Positions 1 to 12,200 of a stretch of DNA of 64,000 nt are shown here, one piece after another. The stretch is taken from positions 16,413,001 through 16,477,000 of the forward strand of contig NC_079888.1 of the NCBI RefSeq assembly GCF_029227915.1, read 5' to 3'. The stretch is from Hydractinia symbiolongicarpus (taxonomy: Eukaryota > Cnidaria > Hydrozoa > Anthoathecata > Hydractiniidae). How positions within the stretch are numbered: position 1 is the stretch's first letter; every line of letters begins with the position of its first letter. The position numbers and the translations under genes were made by a program. Under the pieces are notes generated by a model that saw only the letters and a list, made by a program, of their open reading frames with translations, searched no databases and was not told the DNA's origin.

Positions 1-55
1 ATACACCAAAGCCAAAGAGCAGCTAAAAAAGATTTTTAGTGATCCTTCAAATTTT

Positions 56-283
56 ATGACTGGTCAAGGTAGTGACGATATCAAAATAGAGAAGACTGAA
101 GACATTTACTATGGAGCTACGTACAGACAAAATAAAACTCAAAGTCGATCTAGAGACAACAGAAGAACATATACACGAAAATTTGCAGATGGGAATAGAA
201 GATTGAACCCATTAGATAGAAATGGTGAGCCTAGTAGATGACCTATCTGTGGATCAGTTTTTCACTGGGCAAAGTCATGCTCA
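56..283 (+). pseudogene. copia gag, C-terminal part with zinc knuckle
   Basis: An open stretch rich in Arg, Asn and Asp leads into a CCHC-type knuckle at 241-283 (pattern C-x2-C-x4-H-x4-C), typical of the nucleocapsid part of gag that binds element RNA. The codon at the first knuckle cysteine is now the stop TGA at 241-243; the other three ligands are still present downstream in frame. Gag is interrupted exactly at a functional residue. The N-terminal part is outside the window. Confidence 0.75.
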
Positions 284-429
284 GATACACTTCAGGGACA
301 GGAAAACAAAACAAAACAAGCACCTGATGAAGTTCAGGTAACCCTTATTGAAAAATGCATGACAAAGAAACTTTAACCATGGCAATACTTCACTCTTGAT
401 GTACCAAAACAGTTTGTGGTGAAGATTGG

Positions 430-1098
430 TTGCAATGTTATCTGAACACATTGAATGATGGAGAGTTAAAGTCTGTGATTGAAAGAAAAAGTGCAACAAT
501 ATTCAAGTTTGGAAGTGGTAAACATGTGACATCTGTTAAAAATGTCACCTTACCTACAATAATTGCTGGACGAAGCGTGATGTTATCCACAGATGTGGTG
601 CAAATACCATTACCCTTATTGCTAAGCAAGGAAGCTATGAAAAAGGCAAACACTAGAATAGACATTGCCAACGATAAAATAATTATCTTCAACACAGATA
701 TACCAGTTTCTTTCAGTTCCTGTGGTCATTACTGTATTCCAATAGGAAGAGTTGGAAAGTTCAAAGAAGGAGACATTAAAGAAGAAGCACTTGCTATATG
801 TAATTTTTTACAACAGAAAATACCACTGCAAAGGAAGGCTGCTGCAGTCAAACTTCATCGACAGTTCAGTCATCCTAATAGTTCAAGACTAAAACAGTTG
901 CTGATAGATGCAAATATTAATGATGTTGAGATCTTTATTCATCTTGATGAGCTTGAGCATTCCTGCCAAATTTGTTTGAAATTCAAAAAGCCAAAGCCAA
1001 CCACGATTGTAGGTTTTCCAATGGCAAGACGATTCAATGAAACAGTAGCATTAGATCTGAAAGAATGGTCAGATTCGCCGAAGGTTTGGTTTAGTTGA
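430..1098 (+). pseudogene. copia protease remnant and GAG-pre-integrase/HHCC domain
   Basis: An open frame of 222 codons. The first half resembles the body of the retropepsin domain of copia elements. The region where the catalytic Asp triad should lie (about 390-405) contains an in-frame stop. The second half holds the HHCC zinc-binding site that opens the integrase, seen as H-x4-H (HRQFSH) followed later by C-x2-C (CQIC). The frame ends in a TGA at 1096-1098 just where the integrase core begins. Confidence 0.75.
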
Positions 1099-2119
1099 CC
1101 ATTTTACTCGCTACGGTACTTCGTGCGTCATCAAAACAAAAAGGAAAGAAGAAATAATCAAACGAATCTTTCAAATATGGATTTCCATATTTGGTTCTGC
1201 TGAAAAATTTCTTATTGATAACAGCGGAGAATTTGCAAATGAGGATTTTGTATCGATGTGTGAAAATGCCAACATCAGAATATGCACAACAGCTGCAGAA
1301 AGCCCTTGGAGCAATGGTTTGGTGGAAATACATAATGCTATTCTTGGTTATAATGTTAGCAAGATGATGGAGGATAAAGTTACAGTCAATTTGGACATGG
1401 CAGTAGCCTAGTCAGTGAGCGCCAAAAATTCCCTGAAAAATGTCAATGGCTACAGTCCGAACCAACTTGTTTTTGGATTCAACCCAAATCTTCCGAACTG
1501 CGATAATGCGAAGTTACCAGCTTTAGAAAGAAAGACTTCCAGTGAGATTGTTGCAACAAATCTAAATGCTATGAACGCTGCACGAAAGGCATTCATACAA
1601 AGTGAATCAGCGGAAAAGGTTAGAAGAGCATTAAGGGATCAAACAAGAACGTCAGGTGATGATAGATTTGAAACTGGGGACAAGGTATTTTACAAAAGAA
1701 ACACAAGCAATGCTCGGAAAGGCCCAGGTAGTGTCATAGGACAGGATGGCAAACAGGTTTTAATAAAACATGGCAGTTCGTATGTCCGTGTGCACCCTTG
1801 TCGTATCCAAAGAGACACAGGCTTTTCTCTGATTGATGCTACTCCCATAGAAAGTTGCAGAAATAAACCAATAACATCTTTAACCCACACTGATAATCCT
1901 ATGAATGAAGAAGTAGTAGGTGATGGAGATAGTGATGACAGTGCTGAAAATTCTGATATTAATTTGCAGAACTTCCAAAGTGATGAACCAGAAAGAAGGG
2001 TTGCCATTAGAAAGGAGAGACAAGAAAATTCTGATGCTGATTTGCAGAACTTCCAAAGTGATGAACCAGAAAGAAGGGATGCCATTAGAAAGGTGCATCA
2101 GATGAAATTAATGATATAA
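1099..2119 (+). pseudogene. copia integrase core and C-terminal region, broken
   Basis: From 1099 to 1410 the translation resembles the DDE integrase core: a region like FLIDNSGEFAN carries the second acidic residue, and ESPWSNGLVE carries the glutamate of the triad. A TAG at 1408-1410 ends this stretch. The frame resumes as 234 codons (1415-2119) containing the copia-typical GYSPNQLVFG motif, then an acidic tail. An 84-base segment (around 1950-2085) is tandemly duplicated in the tail, repeating NLQNFQSDEPERR-like residues. The frame is lost again near 2095-2119. Confidence 0.75.
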
Positions 2120-2364
2120 ATAATCTAACCAGTAGCATAAGTCGACTTTCCTTAGATGTAACAGACAGTGACACACAAGACCAAAAGTGGTTTGATGGTT
2201 CCGTTAAACCCAAAGCTAAGTCATTTGTAAAGTGTAAGTTCAAGGACTGTGATACAGTTAAAGATGTGGAAATTATATCAAAAGGTGGTAAAGCAACTCG
2301 AAAATATAAATCCTATTTGAATATACAAGATGTAGATAGTAATTCATTGTCATGTGTTGATTGA

Positions 2365-3045
2365 GAGGAAATTGAAAGTTGGCAGCCAATAAACACAGAA
2401 GAGGTACTTCTTTCGCAAGTAAAATTTGCAGATTCAGACGTCTTGAATGCTAAAATTGACGAATTGGAAAAATGGAAAAAGAACAAGGTTTATGAAAATG
2501 TTGAAAACCATGGACAAAAGGCATTGTCTGTGAGATGGGTCGTGACTGAGAAAATACTGAATGGGAAGAAAAAAATGAAAGCCAGATTAGTTGCACGGGG
2601 CTTCGAGGAGATAGATAATGACATTTTAAAAGACTCCCCAACTTGCTCGAAGGAAAGCTTGCGTTTGATACTCACCCTCATTGCTTACAATAATTGGAGG
2701 TGCACTTCTATTGACATCAAATCTGCATTTTTACAAGGAAAGGAAATTGAAAGAAATGTTTACCTAAAACCTCCAAAAGAAGCTGATAATGGAAATTCTT
2801 TGTGGAAGCTTAAGAAATGCATTTATGGTTTGGTGGATGCTTCTCGCTGTTGGTATTTGCGTGTAAAAGAAGAGCTCATAAATCTTAATGTCTCGGTGAG
2901 CAAGAGTGATCCTGCAATATTTTACTGGCATCATGGTAAACAATTATCAGGAGTAATGGCCACACATGTTGATGATTTTTGTTGGGGCGGGAATGAGGAT
3001 TTCATCGAAAATGTTATAACCTTTACGGAGAGTGTTTCTTGTTGA
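2365..3045 (+). pseudogene. copia reverse transcriptase (RVT_2), truncated by stop
   Basis: The translation shows the hallmarks of copia reverse transcriptase: RWVVTEK and KARLVARGFEE in the N-terminal fingers, FLQGKEIERNVYLKPP, KCIYGLVDASRCWY, and the palm motif HVDDFCWGG containing the catalytic Asp pair. A TGA at 2362-2364 cuts it from the preceding linker and a TGA at 3043-3045 ends it before the thumb. The central catalytic motifs look undamaged, so the loss of function comes from the stops rather than from substitutions in the active site. Confidence 0.88.
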
Positions 3046-3892
3046 ATCTGAATGTTTAACTGTTTTTCGTTATCTTGGATTAAGCTTAAACCAGCACAGT
3101 GATTTTACCATTTAAATCAACCAAAATGCATATGTTGAGGAAATTGAACCTATTGAAATAGAAAAAGAAAGACAGGGGAAGAAGAATTATCCACTGAATG
3201 AAAATGAGATCAGGGAATTCAGAGCTTTAATAGGACGGCTGTGCTGGTTAAGTGGACAGACCAGACCCAATATCATGTTTGAAGTCTGTGAATTAGGAGC
3301 ATCAGTAAAGGAAGCCACAATAGATGATTTATTGAAAGGCAACAAAGTTCTGGGAAAAGCCAAAAACGAAAATGTTATTTTACAGTTCAAAGGTACTATG
3401 AAAAATTTGACTCTTGAAGTCTACAATGACGCATCCTTTGCAAACCTTAGAAACGGAGGATCTCAAGGCGGATATATAATATTTCTGAAAGACGACTGTG
3501 GAAATCTATCCCCCATTATGTGGCAGTCAAAGCGCCTGAGTAGTAAAGAGTACAATGGCTGCAGAAACTCTGATTCAAGTTGAAGCTGCAGAAGCAGCAT
3601 TCTGGTTATCAAATTTACTGACTGTGGTCGTAATGTTTTAAATTCCATTATATGTTACACAGACAGTCGACAACTATTTGAAGCAGTTCATTCGATCAAA
3701 TCTGTTGTGGATAAGCGACTACGGATAGATTTGTCTATACTTAAAGAAATGATTGACAGAGGATAAATAACAGATGTAAAGTGGATTGATAGCAAGAAAC
3801 AAATTGCAAATTGTCTGACGAAAAGAGGAGCATCTGGAGGGACTATTGAGAACCCTTCAGCGTGGTGGGCTGCATTAATTTCAAGTTGGTGA
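3046..3892 (+). pseudogene. copia RNase H domain, frame-broken
   Basis: After the RT stop, the frame can be followed as the RT-RNase H connection, then at 3275-3583 as the start of RNase H (VYNDASFANLRNGGSQGG, with the first catalytic Asp). A frameshift near 3580 moves the rest to another frame, where TDSRQLFEAVHS and DSKKQIANCLTKRGAS match the end of copia RNase H. A TAA interrupts it around 3763-3765. The domain ends at a TGA near 3890, about 45 bases before the LTR start, as expected for the pol terminus. Confidence 0.75.
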
Positions 3893-3936
3893 TGTGTAAA
3901 TAGTGCACATAAAGATTGAAGAAAGGTGGGGAAGAT

Positions 3937-4875
3937 TGTTAACTTACTGTTCGTGTTTAGACAGTATAACTAATTACAATAGTGTTGGATTGGGTTTTTG
4001 TTCTGTTTGGTGCAGATCTGATACATTGGTACAACGTTGCGTTGCTGTTGTGTTGCTGTTGTGTTTAATGATTGTTGTGTTAAACCCAAGTCAGAGCTAC
4101 AACGATTATCAGGTTAGTCACATATTTCGCCTTTTAACACGCTTGATCCGTCATTTACAGTATGCGTTGCATAAGGAGAAAAGAGAAAAGAATAAATAAA
4201 AAAATAATTACCTAATATGCATAATGCGCAATTTTCAGGTATATATCTCTTATTTTCAGTACTGAATTGATAAGACACAATTTCTCCACTAAAAATCTTC
4301 GACAGAATCTCCATATCCCCAGTGTAATTCTCATCGTTTTTTTTTCAATATTTTGTACAAGTACTCCTGTATTTCGGCATTTACAATGTATGCACATTTT
4401 CTTGTACATTGGCACTTTTTCAAGCCAGATGTGGTGGTGATAGATATAATGTCTACATCTTCTTGCATAGCCTTTAATGGTTGATTAACCGCCATCTTAC
4501 TTTCCTGTAGACGGCTGTCCAACAAACAAGAAAAATGTGTTATGGTTAATGCTATAACCATTTCTATTTCAATCGAACCTTGAATTTTAGCGGTCAAATA
4601 ATTAGCTGTAGTTATTACGGAAGAAAGAACACATCCAATGTTTGTACCTGCAGCTGTTGCCTTCTTTCTATATATGTAAACAATTGTTCAGATAGCACCT
4701 TTTCATACTTGACGTCATGATTAATAAATCTTGAGTTTAATTCAGCCCAAACTTTTTCAGGTTGTGAGATAATAATTGATTTTGAAGAATACATTATAAA
4801 AGATTTGGGCAATAGATACGTGAAGCCATTTGTTACAAGAATGACTGTTTTAATAAACAGTCGTTATTTTCAACA
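3937..4875 (+). repeat. probable 3' LTR of the copia element
   Basis: A purine tract (gaaaggtggggaag, 3921-3934) is followed within three bases by TGTTAAC, a typical LTR start. A possible end, CAACA at 4871-4875, follows an AATAAA at 4852-4857. At 939 bp the LTR would be long for this family, so part of it may be an insertion. The 5' LTR is not in the window, so the boundaries cannot be tested by comparison. Confidence 0.45.
4331..4812 (-). other. possible coding remnant inside the LTR region
   Basis: Two adjacent minus-strand open stretches (4615-4812 and 4331-4597) read like genuine protein rather than random sequence. The second ends with a cysteine cluster, KKCQCTRKC, resembling the start of the C-x-C-x3-C motif found in several transposon proteins. 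No start, splice pair or family can be fixed. It may be an older insertion within the LTR. Confidence 0.2.
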
Positions 4876-5345
4876 TCGGATACGATGTCGTGGCATTGCC
4901 GGAAGCAATGAATTAAAAGACACAGAGGCGCTAACGTGATAGTGTTGAAGACGTTGCATATAGCGTTGTTTTGATTAATGATTTTACAAAAGTTGGTCGT
5001 TGGTTGTATTGAATTTAATTTACTATTTTAAGGGGATATTCTAAAGTTTAGCTGTTTGATTTAAGATAAAAATTTGTAAGTAAAAAGTCTCCATACTTTG
5101 TGTGAAGAAAGTACAAAGTTTGATTACAATTGGTTACAATTTTTATATTAGTTTTTTGCTGTTGTGGTTAATATTGGAGTACTCACAGAAACAAATTTCC
5201 TGGCTGATGAGGATAAGGTGTGACCACATTGGGTTGGGTTTGCAAATGGGAGACATTTGTATAAAAAAACTGAATTTTGATATTTATTAAATTAGATTTT
5301 ACTGTTTCTGGCTACAATGAGCAACTTTAAAATTATATTTGTGTT
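4876..5345. other. non-coding spacer, nothing recognised
   Basis: AT-rich sequence between the copia LTR and the SINE. I see no gene, RNA or clear repeat; short open frames here lack any family signal. Confidence 0.5.
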
Positions 5346-5570
5346 CCATACCCTGTTGGTCTAATGGCTATGACACTTTTGCAAATGAGAGATGCAGGTT
5401 CAAATCCTGGACAAGGCTTGTACCTAGCTATAGCTATATAGTAGCAGTATTTAGGACATTGTTGTACTGTGATCTCACCCCATGACTATGAGCAGAGTGG
5501 GAGATATGATACCGTACAAGCCGTAGCATGTCGGATATAACAGACATTAGTGGACCTTTGATAAAGGGAA
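5346..5570 (+). mobile_element. tRNA-derived SINE
   Basis: An RNA polymerase III type promoter is visible: an A-box-like TGGTCTAATGGC (5357-5368) and a B box GGTTCAAATCC (5397-5407), spaced as in a tRNA. The tRNA-like head does not close a proper acceptor stem and continues into an unrelated body with a region like 'gtgatctcaccccatgact'. This makes it a SINE rather than a working tRNA gene. The 3' end is a guess. Confidence 0.6.
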
Positions 5571-6423
5571 AAATTGCATACAGCTCTATCCTTTATAGCA
5601 TACAGTCATCAATTTAATTAACAGAAATGCGATTGTAAACAAAAGCGTTCTAGTCCATTACAACAAAATGTAGCTATATATATTTAACCATAATCTGCAA
5701 TAATCTCGTTGTATATAGCTAAAGGGTTTTCGCTTGCAAACCTAGGGGATCCTGTCCCCATGCTGCTACACAACCTTTTCTAAAGTTTTAACAAAATCTC
5801 ATAGACCTAGCTAACTAGTTGTTAAGCTTCTTGAAATCTACTTTGAAATAACATCTGACCTGACTGATTCTTCCAGTAGTGTCGTTTCAAAGGCGGTCAG
5901 CTCGATTTAAAATTAAAAAAAAGAAAGAGCAACACTGCGCCATCTTAAAAGCGTCGTTTTTCTCGACCATTCAAAAAGAAATAAGAGGTATTGTATGACA
6001 CGGGTAAAAAAATCAAGACAATACGTATATCGCGTAACGACACACGCAGTCTTTGGCCCAACCTCGTTTCTAGGTCTTTTAAAACCCGGATAAACTGTGG
6101 AGGGGGACGGGAGGTTGCGCCAAAAAAGAAATATACCACCAGGGCAAAAGTAATTTAAACAAGAAGCCCTGGGGGCTCTAAGAATTTCCGCTCGGTACCA
6201 AAATATTCGTTGTGTTATCGTGCCAACCATTCGAAGAGTTTTGGTGCATGAAGCTCTGAAGATAAAGGACACAAGTGACATTATATGTTATAACAACCGC
6301 AAACAAAACGCAATGTTTCATAATAAACTCACACTCATAATTTTAAAAGAAATTGCTAACAAAAAATACAGCCTATCATTCATGGTTGAAAGTCTTGCGG
6401 TTGAGACGTTTATGGTCTTAAAC
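5571..6423. other. non-coding spacer, nothing recognised
   Basis: Mixed-composition sequence before the satellite. Around 5913-6281 it is less AT-rich and has overlapping open frames on the minus strand, but none shows a known domain or convincing splice structure. Confidence 0.4.
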
Positions 6424-7945
6424 GGCATTTAGTTGACAAAAAATCAAAAATTTGATGTGACCAACATTTCCAGCATACTTTCTTTATTAACTGTGCCAAT
6501 TTTTGTCGAAAATAAAGTAGTTTTAATTTTTGAACAAATTTTGGCCTAAAATGACATTTAGGTGACGAAAAACCAAAATTTTGATGTCACCATCATGTTC
6601 AGCATACTTTTTTTTGTTAACTGTGTCAATTCTTGTCAAAAATAAAGTAGTTTTAATTTTTGGACCAATTTTCGCCTAAAATGACATTTAGGTAACAAGA
6701 AATCAAAATTTTGATGTCACCATCATGTTCAGCATACTTTGTTTGTTTACTGTGCCAAATTTTGTTGAAAATAAAGTAGTTTTAATTTTTGCACCAATAC
6801 TGGCCTAAAATGAAATTTAAGGTGACAAAAAACCAAAATTTTGATGTCACCATCATGTTCAGCATACTTTTTTTGTTAACTGTGCCAAATTTTGTTGAAA
6901 ATAAAGTAGTTTTAATTTTTGAACAAATTTTGGCCTAAAATGACATTTAGGTGACGAAAAACCAAAATTTTGATGTCACCATCATGTTCAGCATACTTTT
7001 TTTTGTTAACTGTGTCAATTCTTGTCAAAAATAAAGTAGTTTTAATTTTTGGACCAATTTTCGCCTAAAATGACATTTAGGTAACAAGAAATCAAAATTT
7101 TGATGTCACCATCATGTTCAGTATACTTTATTTGTTAACTGTGCCAAATTTTGTTGAAAATAAAGTAGTTTTAATTTTTGGACCAATTTTCGCCTAAAAT
7201 GACATTTAGGTAACAAGAAATCAAAATTTTGATGTCACCATCATGTTCAGCATACTTTGTTTGTTTACTGTGCCAAATTTTGTTGAAAATAAAGTAGTTT
7301 TAATTTTTGCACCAATACTGGCCTAAAATGAAATTTAAGGTGACAAAAAACCAAAATTTTGATGTCACCATCAGGGTTCAGCATACTTTTTTTGTTAACT
7401 GTGCCAATTCTTGTCAAAAATAAAGTAGTTTTAATTTTTAGACCAATTTTCGCCTAAAATGACATTTAGGTAACAAGAAATCGAAATTTTGATGTCATTA
7501 TCATGTTCAGCATACTTTTTTTGTTAACTGTGCCAAATCTTGTTGAAAAAAAAGTAGTTTTAATTTTTGAACAAATTTTGGCCTAAAATGACATTTAGGT
7601 GACTAAAAACCAAAATTTTGATGTCACCATCAGGGTTCAGCATACTTTTTTTGTTAACTGTGCCAATTCTTGTCAAAAATAAAGTAGTTTTAATTTTTAG
7701 ACCAATTTTCGCTTAAAATGACATTTAGGTAACAAGAAATCAAAATTTTGATGTCATTATCATGTTCAGCATACTTTTTTTGTTAACTGTGCCAAATTTT
7801 GTTGAAAATAAAGTAGTTTTAATTTTTGAACAAATTTTGGCCTAAAATGACATTTAGGTGACAAAAATCAAAATTATGATGTCACCATTATGTTCAGCAT
7901 ATCTTTTTTGTTAAGTATGCCAAACTTTGTCCAATTTTGGCCTGA
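6424..7945 (+). repeat. satellite array, about 12 copies of a ~130-bp unit
   Basis: A direct tandem array whose unit contains 'aaaatgacatttaggt', 'aaaattttgatgtcacc', 'gttcagcatac', 'ttgttaactgtgcc' and 'aaataaagtagttttaa'. Unit starts fall near 6424, 6550, 6680, 6809, 6939, 7069, 7199, 7328, 7457, 7587, 7716 and 7846. Variants 'ggtgacgaaaaacc', 'ggtaacaagaaatc' and 'aaggtgacaaaaaacc' recur in order, giving a three-unit higher-order period of about 390 bp in the centre. The first and last units are the most diverged, as expected when unequal exchange homogenises the middle. Confidence 0.95.
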
Positions 7946-9230
7946 AACAATCATTTAGATGATTTCCCAGTACTTAGGGAGCTTGGGTACGAAGTTTTAA
8001 TCTGTGACGTTCAATTGACCATTTGGGACAGGGTTAGTTAGTCAGTTCAATACTCTCCTCCTCTCAGATGAACGTGAAATTCCAGGGTCGATTTTTTCTC
8101 AAAAAATGCTCCGAAAGAAAAAAACGACGGTTTTAAAGAATTTCCTACGCCTTCGGGCGCGGAAATTCAATAAAAAAACTTCAACAGCGTCACCCTCTTC
8201 TAAGTCCGTCCCTAAGATGGTCCTCAGCCGGCTTGTTAACTATTCATTGGTTCCGATTAAATCAGAAAAGGTATACCGTCACCATCTAAATATCCATATT
8301 TTTGCCTCGATCGAAAGAACAGAACGTAGCTTAAATCAATCAATTTTAATTTCCACTCAAATTATCCATTGGTTATTTTTGCACATTTGTTGTTACCTTC
8401 TGAAAGTAAAATTTACATTCAAGTCAACTTTCACTCGGTACGGAAAGAGGAAGATATAAGTGTTGCGAATTACCTTTTCAGAAAATGTATTCTCGCATGT
8501 GGAAATTTGGCTTCAGGTGCTAGGTCTGGAAATTGTATAATGATGTATAAAGTGAATTATCTACGAATGAAAAAGCCAGTGAAACTTTTCGCTTGACACT
8601 CGAAAAAAAAGGACTTCTTCATTAAATAAAACACCCTGCGTAAAACAGTTCAAAAAAGCATTTAGTAAATTTCATTTCGGTTTCGATAACGTCTTCATTT
8701 CACGCGGTTCTAAGTAGATCCTATATGTAGAACAGCTCTGCGGTGGGAATTACTTACCTTCAGTGCAATACTATTTATTTGCACTGTGAAAATTTAAAAA
8801 CAAAAAATACAAAAACAAACAAACAAATGAGTTATTTTCGCTTTAATGATTTCACATCTCTACCCAATTCATTCTTTTATAGGATAAGTTAAAAAAAAAC
8901 AATACCAATTTTAAAATAGATCCAATATTTTGAATTGTACAGGAACATATATAAATATAACGAAAAAAGTATAAACACTAGTGTTAAATAGAATATTCAA
9001 AAACATATAGCAACCTAGTCCTCGTTTCCATGATCATTCAAACTTTACGTCGGTTATTTCCGCCTGAGCAATTTTTTTACTGGTCGGAACAGATCGGTTT
9101 TAAATAAACAGCCTGGGAACCACATCACAGGTACATCAAAATCGGTTTGCCTCGGTTATTTCAAACAAAAATTCTCGCAGTTAAAAATATTTTCGAACGC
9201 TAAAATTAAAACTTAAAAAGTAATTAAATA
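7946..9230. other. intergenic, nothing firm recognised
   Basis: The 3' flank of the ARMC10-like gene on the minus strand plus spacer. A 117-codon open frame at 8106-8459 has basic, low-information sequence and no family resemblance, so I do not call it. Confidence 0.4.
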
Positions 9231-12200
9231 TTATATTTTTAGAACTTCTAATATGTCAATTTCATCCAAACTGTTTTCCAGTTTCCCTTGAACAGGTGTT
9301 CTTAAAGCTAATAAAGATCTTCCCGCTTGTAAGCGAATGTCTTGCGATTCGTGAGACGTCAAGCGAACCAAATTCTCTCGAAGTTTCTCGTTCACGAACT
9401 AAAAGAGTTCAATTACAAAGGCTTATATGCTAAATTCATTTTAAGCATTAGATAAGCATACGGGAATAGTTGGGTCGTAAAAAGCAAGTAAGAGAATTCA
9501 GGCAACTTTTAGCATTTGGTGAAAAAAAATTATTATCAAATAAATTATGAAAGTTAAATTTTAAAAATAGTTGCTTAACTTGGTTAACTAAAACCAGAAA
9601 AACCTTTTTCATTTTTTGGACAGTGTATAACTTCTGCAGAAAACAGTGTACAATCACATTTACCGGTCTCGTTTTGTACTGGTTGTTAGACCGTGGAAAA
9701 CCAAGATAAGCAGGCAGGAAGGCAAACAACAATCAATCAATAAAACAAACAAACAAACAAACAAACAAACAAACAAATAAACAGACCTCTGGTGTTGCAA
9801 CGCATGGCTGTTTTCCATACTGCCAACGTCTGTGTAAAGAAGTCAACACATTCGCACAACAACTTACAGCTCGTAGCAGAAATTTTTCTTCCACTTCTGG
9901 CGAAATGAACGGCTCAACAGAATGCAATAACTGACACACAAATGAGAATAACGTAGTTAGAAACAATTCTACTAAATGGTCTGGATATAAGAATATACTT
10001 TTACTATCCCACATGCACGGATAATAATTTTTGGAAATATCTTCTTTAAAAATATTTCTGCTGTCTAAAAATATCCGTAAGACATGTTGCACAAAGTGTA
10101 CATTTGCTCAGAGTCAATATTACAACGGTGTGGGACATCCACGTTAGTGTAAAACTTCACCCGTCTGCAATAAAAAATGCACAAAATATAAAACTAAAGT
10201 TTTTGAAATACAAGCTTAGTTTTTATTTCATATTTTAATCTTTTCAGTAATATATGTCATATAAACTTAATTGTCCTTTTTCTGTGTTACTTGTTAATTT
10301 AGGGTGTCCACTCAATAGTAACCTTTATTTTCCTAAAAGTTTTGACATTGTTTGACTAAAATTCCTTTTAGTCAAACATTCCACATTCCTCTTAGCTATA
10401 ATTTTAGCTGCTTACCTACCAACGCGTTGAACACTCCAAATGTATATTAGAACACTCTTGACTATGTCATGGAATTAACGAATTAATTTTCATAATACTG
10501 GAAAGTGATGTTGAGAGCAACACAGGGTTTTTGAATATTAAGAAAATCACGAAAAGCATTATAGTCTAGTCAAAGCCATATAACGTCTCAGTTTAGAGAT
10601 ACCATTGATTTAATTTAGACATAATATGCAAATAACTGTCTTTGACTCTTTTTTTTTGATTGCCAACTGAGTGTAGCTGGTCAATTTGCACTAGTTGCAA
10701 TATATGTAATGTCCTTATTATGTTAACCCATGTCACCGTTCATAAAAGTTCAAGAAACATATATTCCGTATATTTTATTGTAATCATTGACAAGTGAACA
10801 CAACAAAGTTTGTAATATATTAGAAAAAAACAGTGTTTATATTTAATTATGGGAGTGCTCTTTGATATTGAGTCTGTTTTAATAAATCTGTCTGGAGTGC
10901 GTAAGCAAAACTTTCAAAATTTCCAACAGTTGAAAAATAAATTTTTCACTTACTATTAATAATAGTAAAGTGGTGTTGTTTCCAACTAAGCTTAAAAATG
11001 ATGGTTCAATATTTCTAAAAGCTTTAAGGAAAAAGACAAGAGAAACTTTGCTCCTCAACATATGTAAAGTTGGAGTTTTTGTTTACATTAGAAATTACGA
11101 CTTAAAATATAATATGGAGATGGCAAATTTACATGGCTACAACATGCTCGTTAGAAGCTGCATGTTTCCAGAAAAGCTGTAAAATTAAAATGGATACATG
11201 GATACAGTTACTGCCTGTACTTAAAACGAACAAATTAAAATATTTATACCTGTGCGTCTAGTTCCAGCATGTTTTCACATAGTTTATCATTTGTGGACAG
11301 ATTTACCAACACTTTTAAAACTTGTACCTGGACAACAAAAACAAAACAAAAAAACAAAACAGTGTACTGATCTCAGGTAGAACTTTATTAATACACATTT
11401 CCATTAAATTAAAACAAATTAGTGTGGCAAATGTAAACAAAAAAACCCAAACAAGCAAACAAAATGTTGTCATCATGGTGGAAATTGCTACAAAGGAAAA
11501 AAAATATGTCCGGTTGCTACCTGTTTTAGTTAAGAGTGTTTGTACTGTTTTAATTTATGTTTTCATATGAAGGCTAAGATAATGCTGAGAATGTACACTT
11601 CTTGTAAATAAAAGGTACTTTTCCAGAACAATAAAATATTTAAAACAGTGATGCTGCTTATAGGACATGTGCTTTTCACAAACAGTATTGGAAAGTAAGC
11701 CATATTGATGGAAGGTTAAGTCTGTATACCTTAATTTGTACAACATCGCATTCTTGCAGCAACTCACATAATACATGGATATGTTTAAGAATATCCTGGT
11801 GACTATCATTTAACGTTGTCAAGTTTGTGAGTGCATTTAATACAGCTGCAAACAGCGACACAGAAGATTCATTCATCACATTGCTTTTGATGATACTGAC
11901 CAACACTGGTATGCATTCCTAAAACGTTCGAATATACATAATATTCTTGTCAGCATATATATCTTCTTCAAGAATAGACTTACTTATTCAAAAAACATCA
12001 CACTGCCTGACTTACTTCCTGCTTTACACCTTTTTAAAGCTTATTTTAAAAAAATATATATAAAATTTAAACCATTAATATATTCTGGGTGACTCGTTAA
12101 ATCTTGTCATCATTTATGACTTTAAACATTAAACACACAATCTGTAAAAAATAGGCCTTGCATTGTGTGGCTACTTTAATCTTGCATAAAAAAGCTATAC

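Larger units (their letters stand above)
1..4875 (+). mobile_element. Ty1/copia LTR retrotransposon, decayed, left end outside window
   Basis: The domains follow copia order on the plus strand: gag zinc knuckle, protease region, GAG-pre-integrase with an HHCC zinc site, integrase core, copia-type reverse transcriptase, RNase H, a purine-rich tract at 3921-3934, and a probable 3' LTR. Integrase before reverse transcriptase separates copia from gypsy elements. The coding part is broken by several stops and frame changes (about 241, 397, 1096, 1408, 2095-2119, 2362, 3043, 3580 and 3763), so no complete polyprotein remains. The breaks are mostly single substitutions or small shifts in otherwise recognisable sequence, so the copy is dead but not very old. 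The 5' LTR and the start of gag lie before the window. Confidence 0.9.

Noticed and set aside
6424-7945. Regular repeats suggestive of a CRISPR array
   Set aside because: Whole ~130-bp units are repeated with no unique spacers; it is a eukaryotic satellite next to spliced genes.
8106-8459. 117-codon open frame
   Set aside because: Basic low-information sequence without homology clues or splice signals.
9733-10092. Full 119-codon open stretch as one ARMC10-like exon
   Set aside because: Only 9930-9787 fits: the upstream part has no ARM similarity, and the acceptor at 9931-9932 after a pyrimidine tract restores phase and family alignment.
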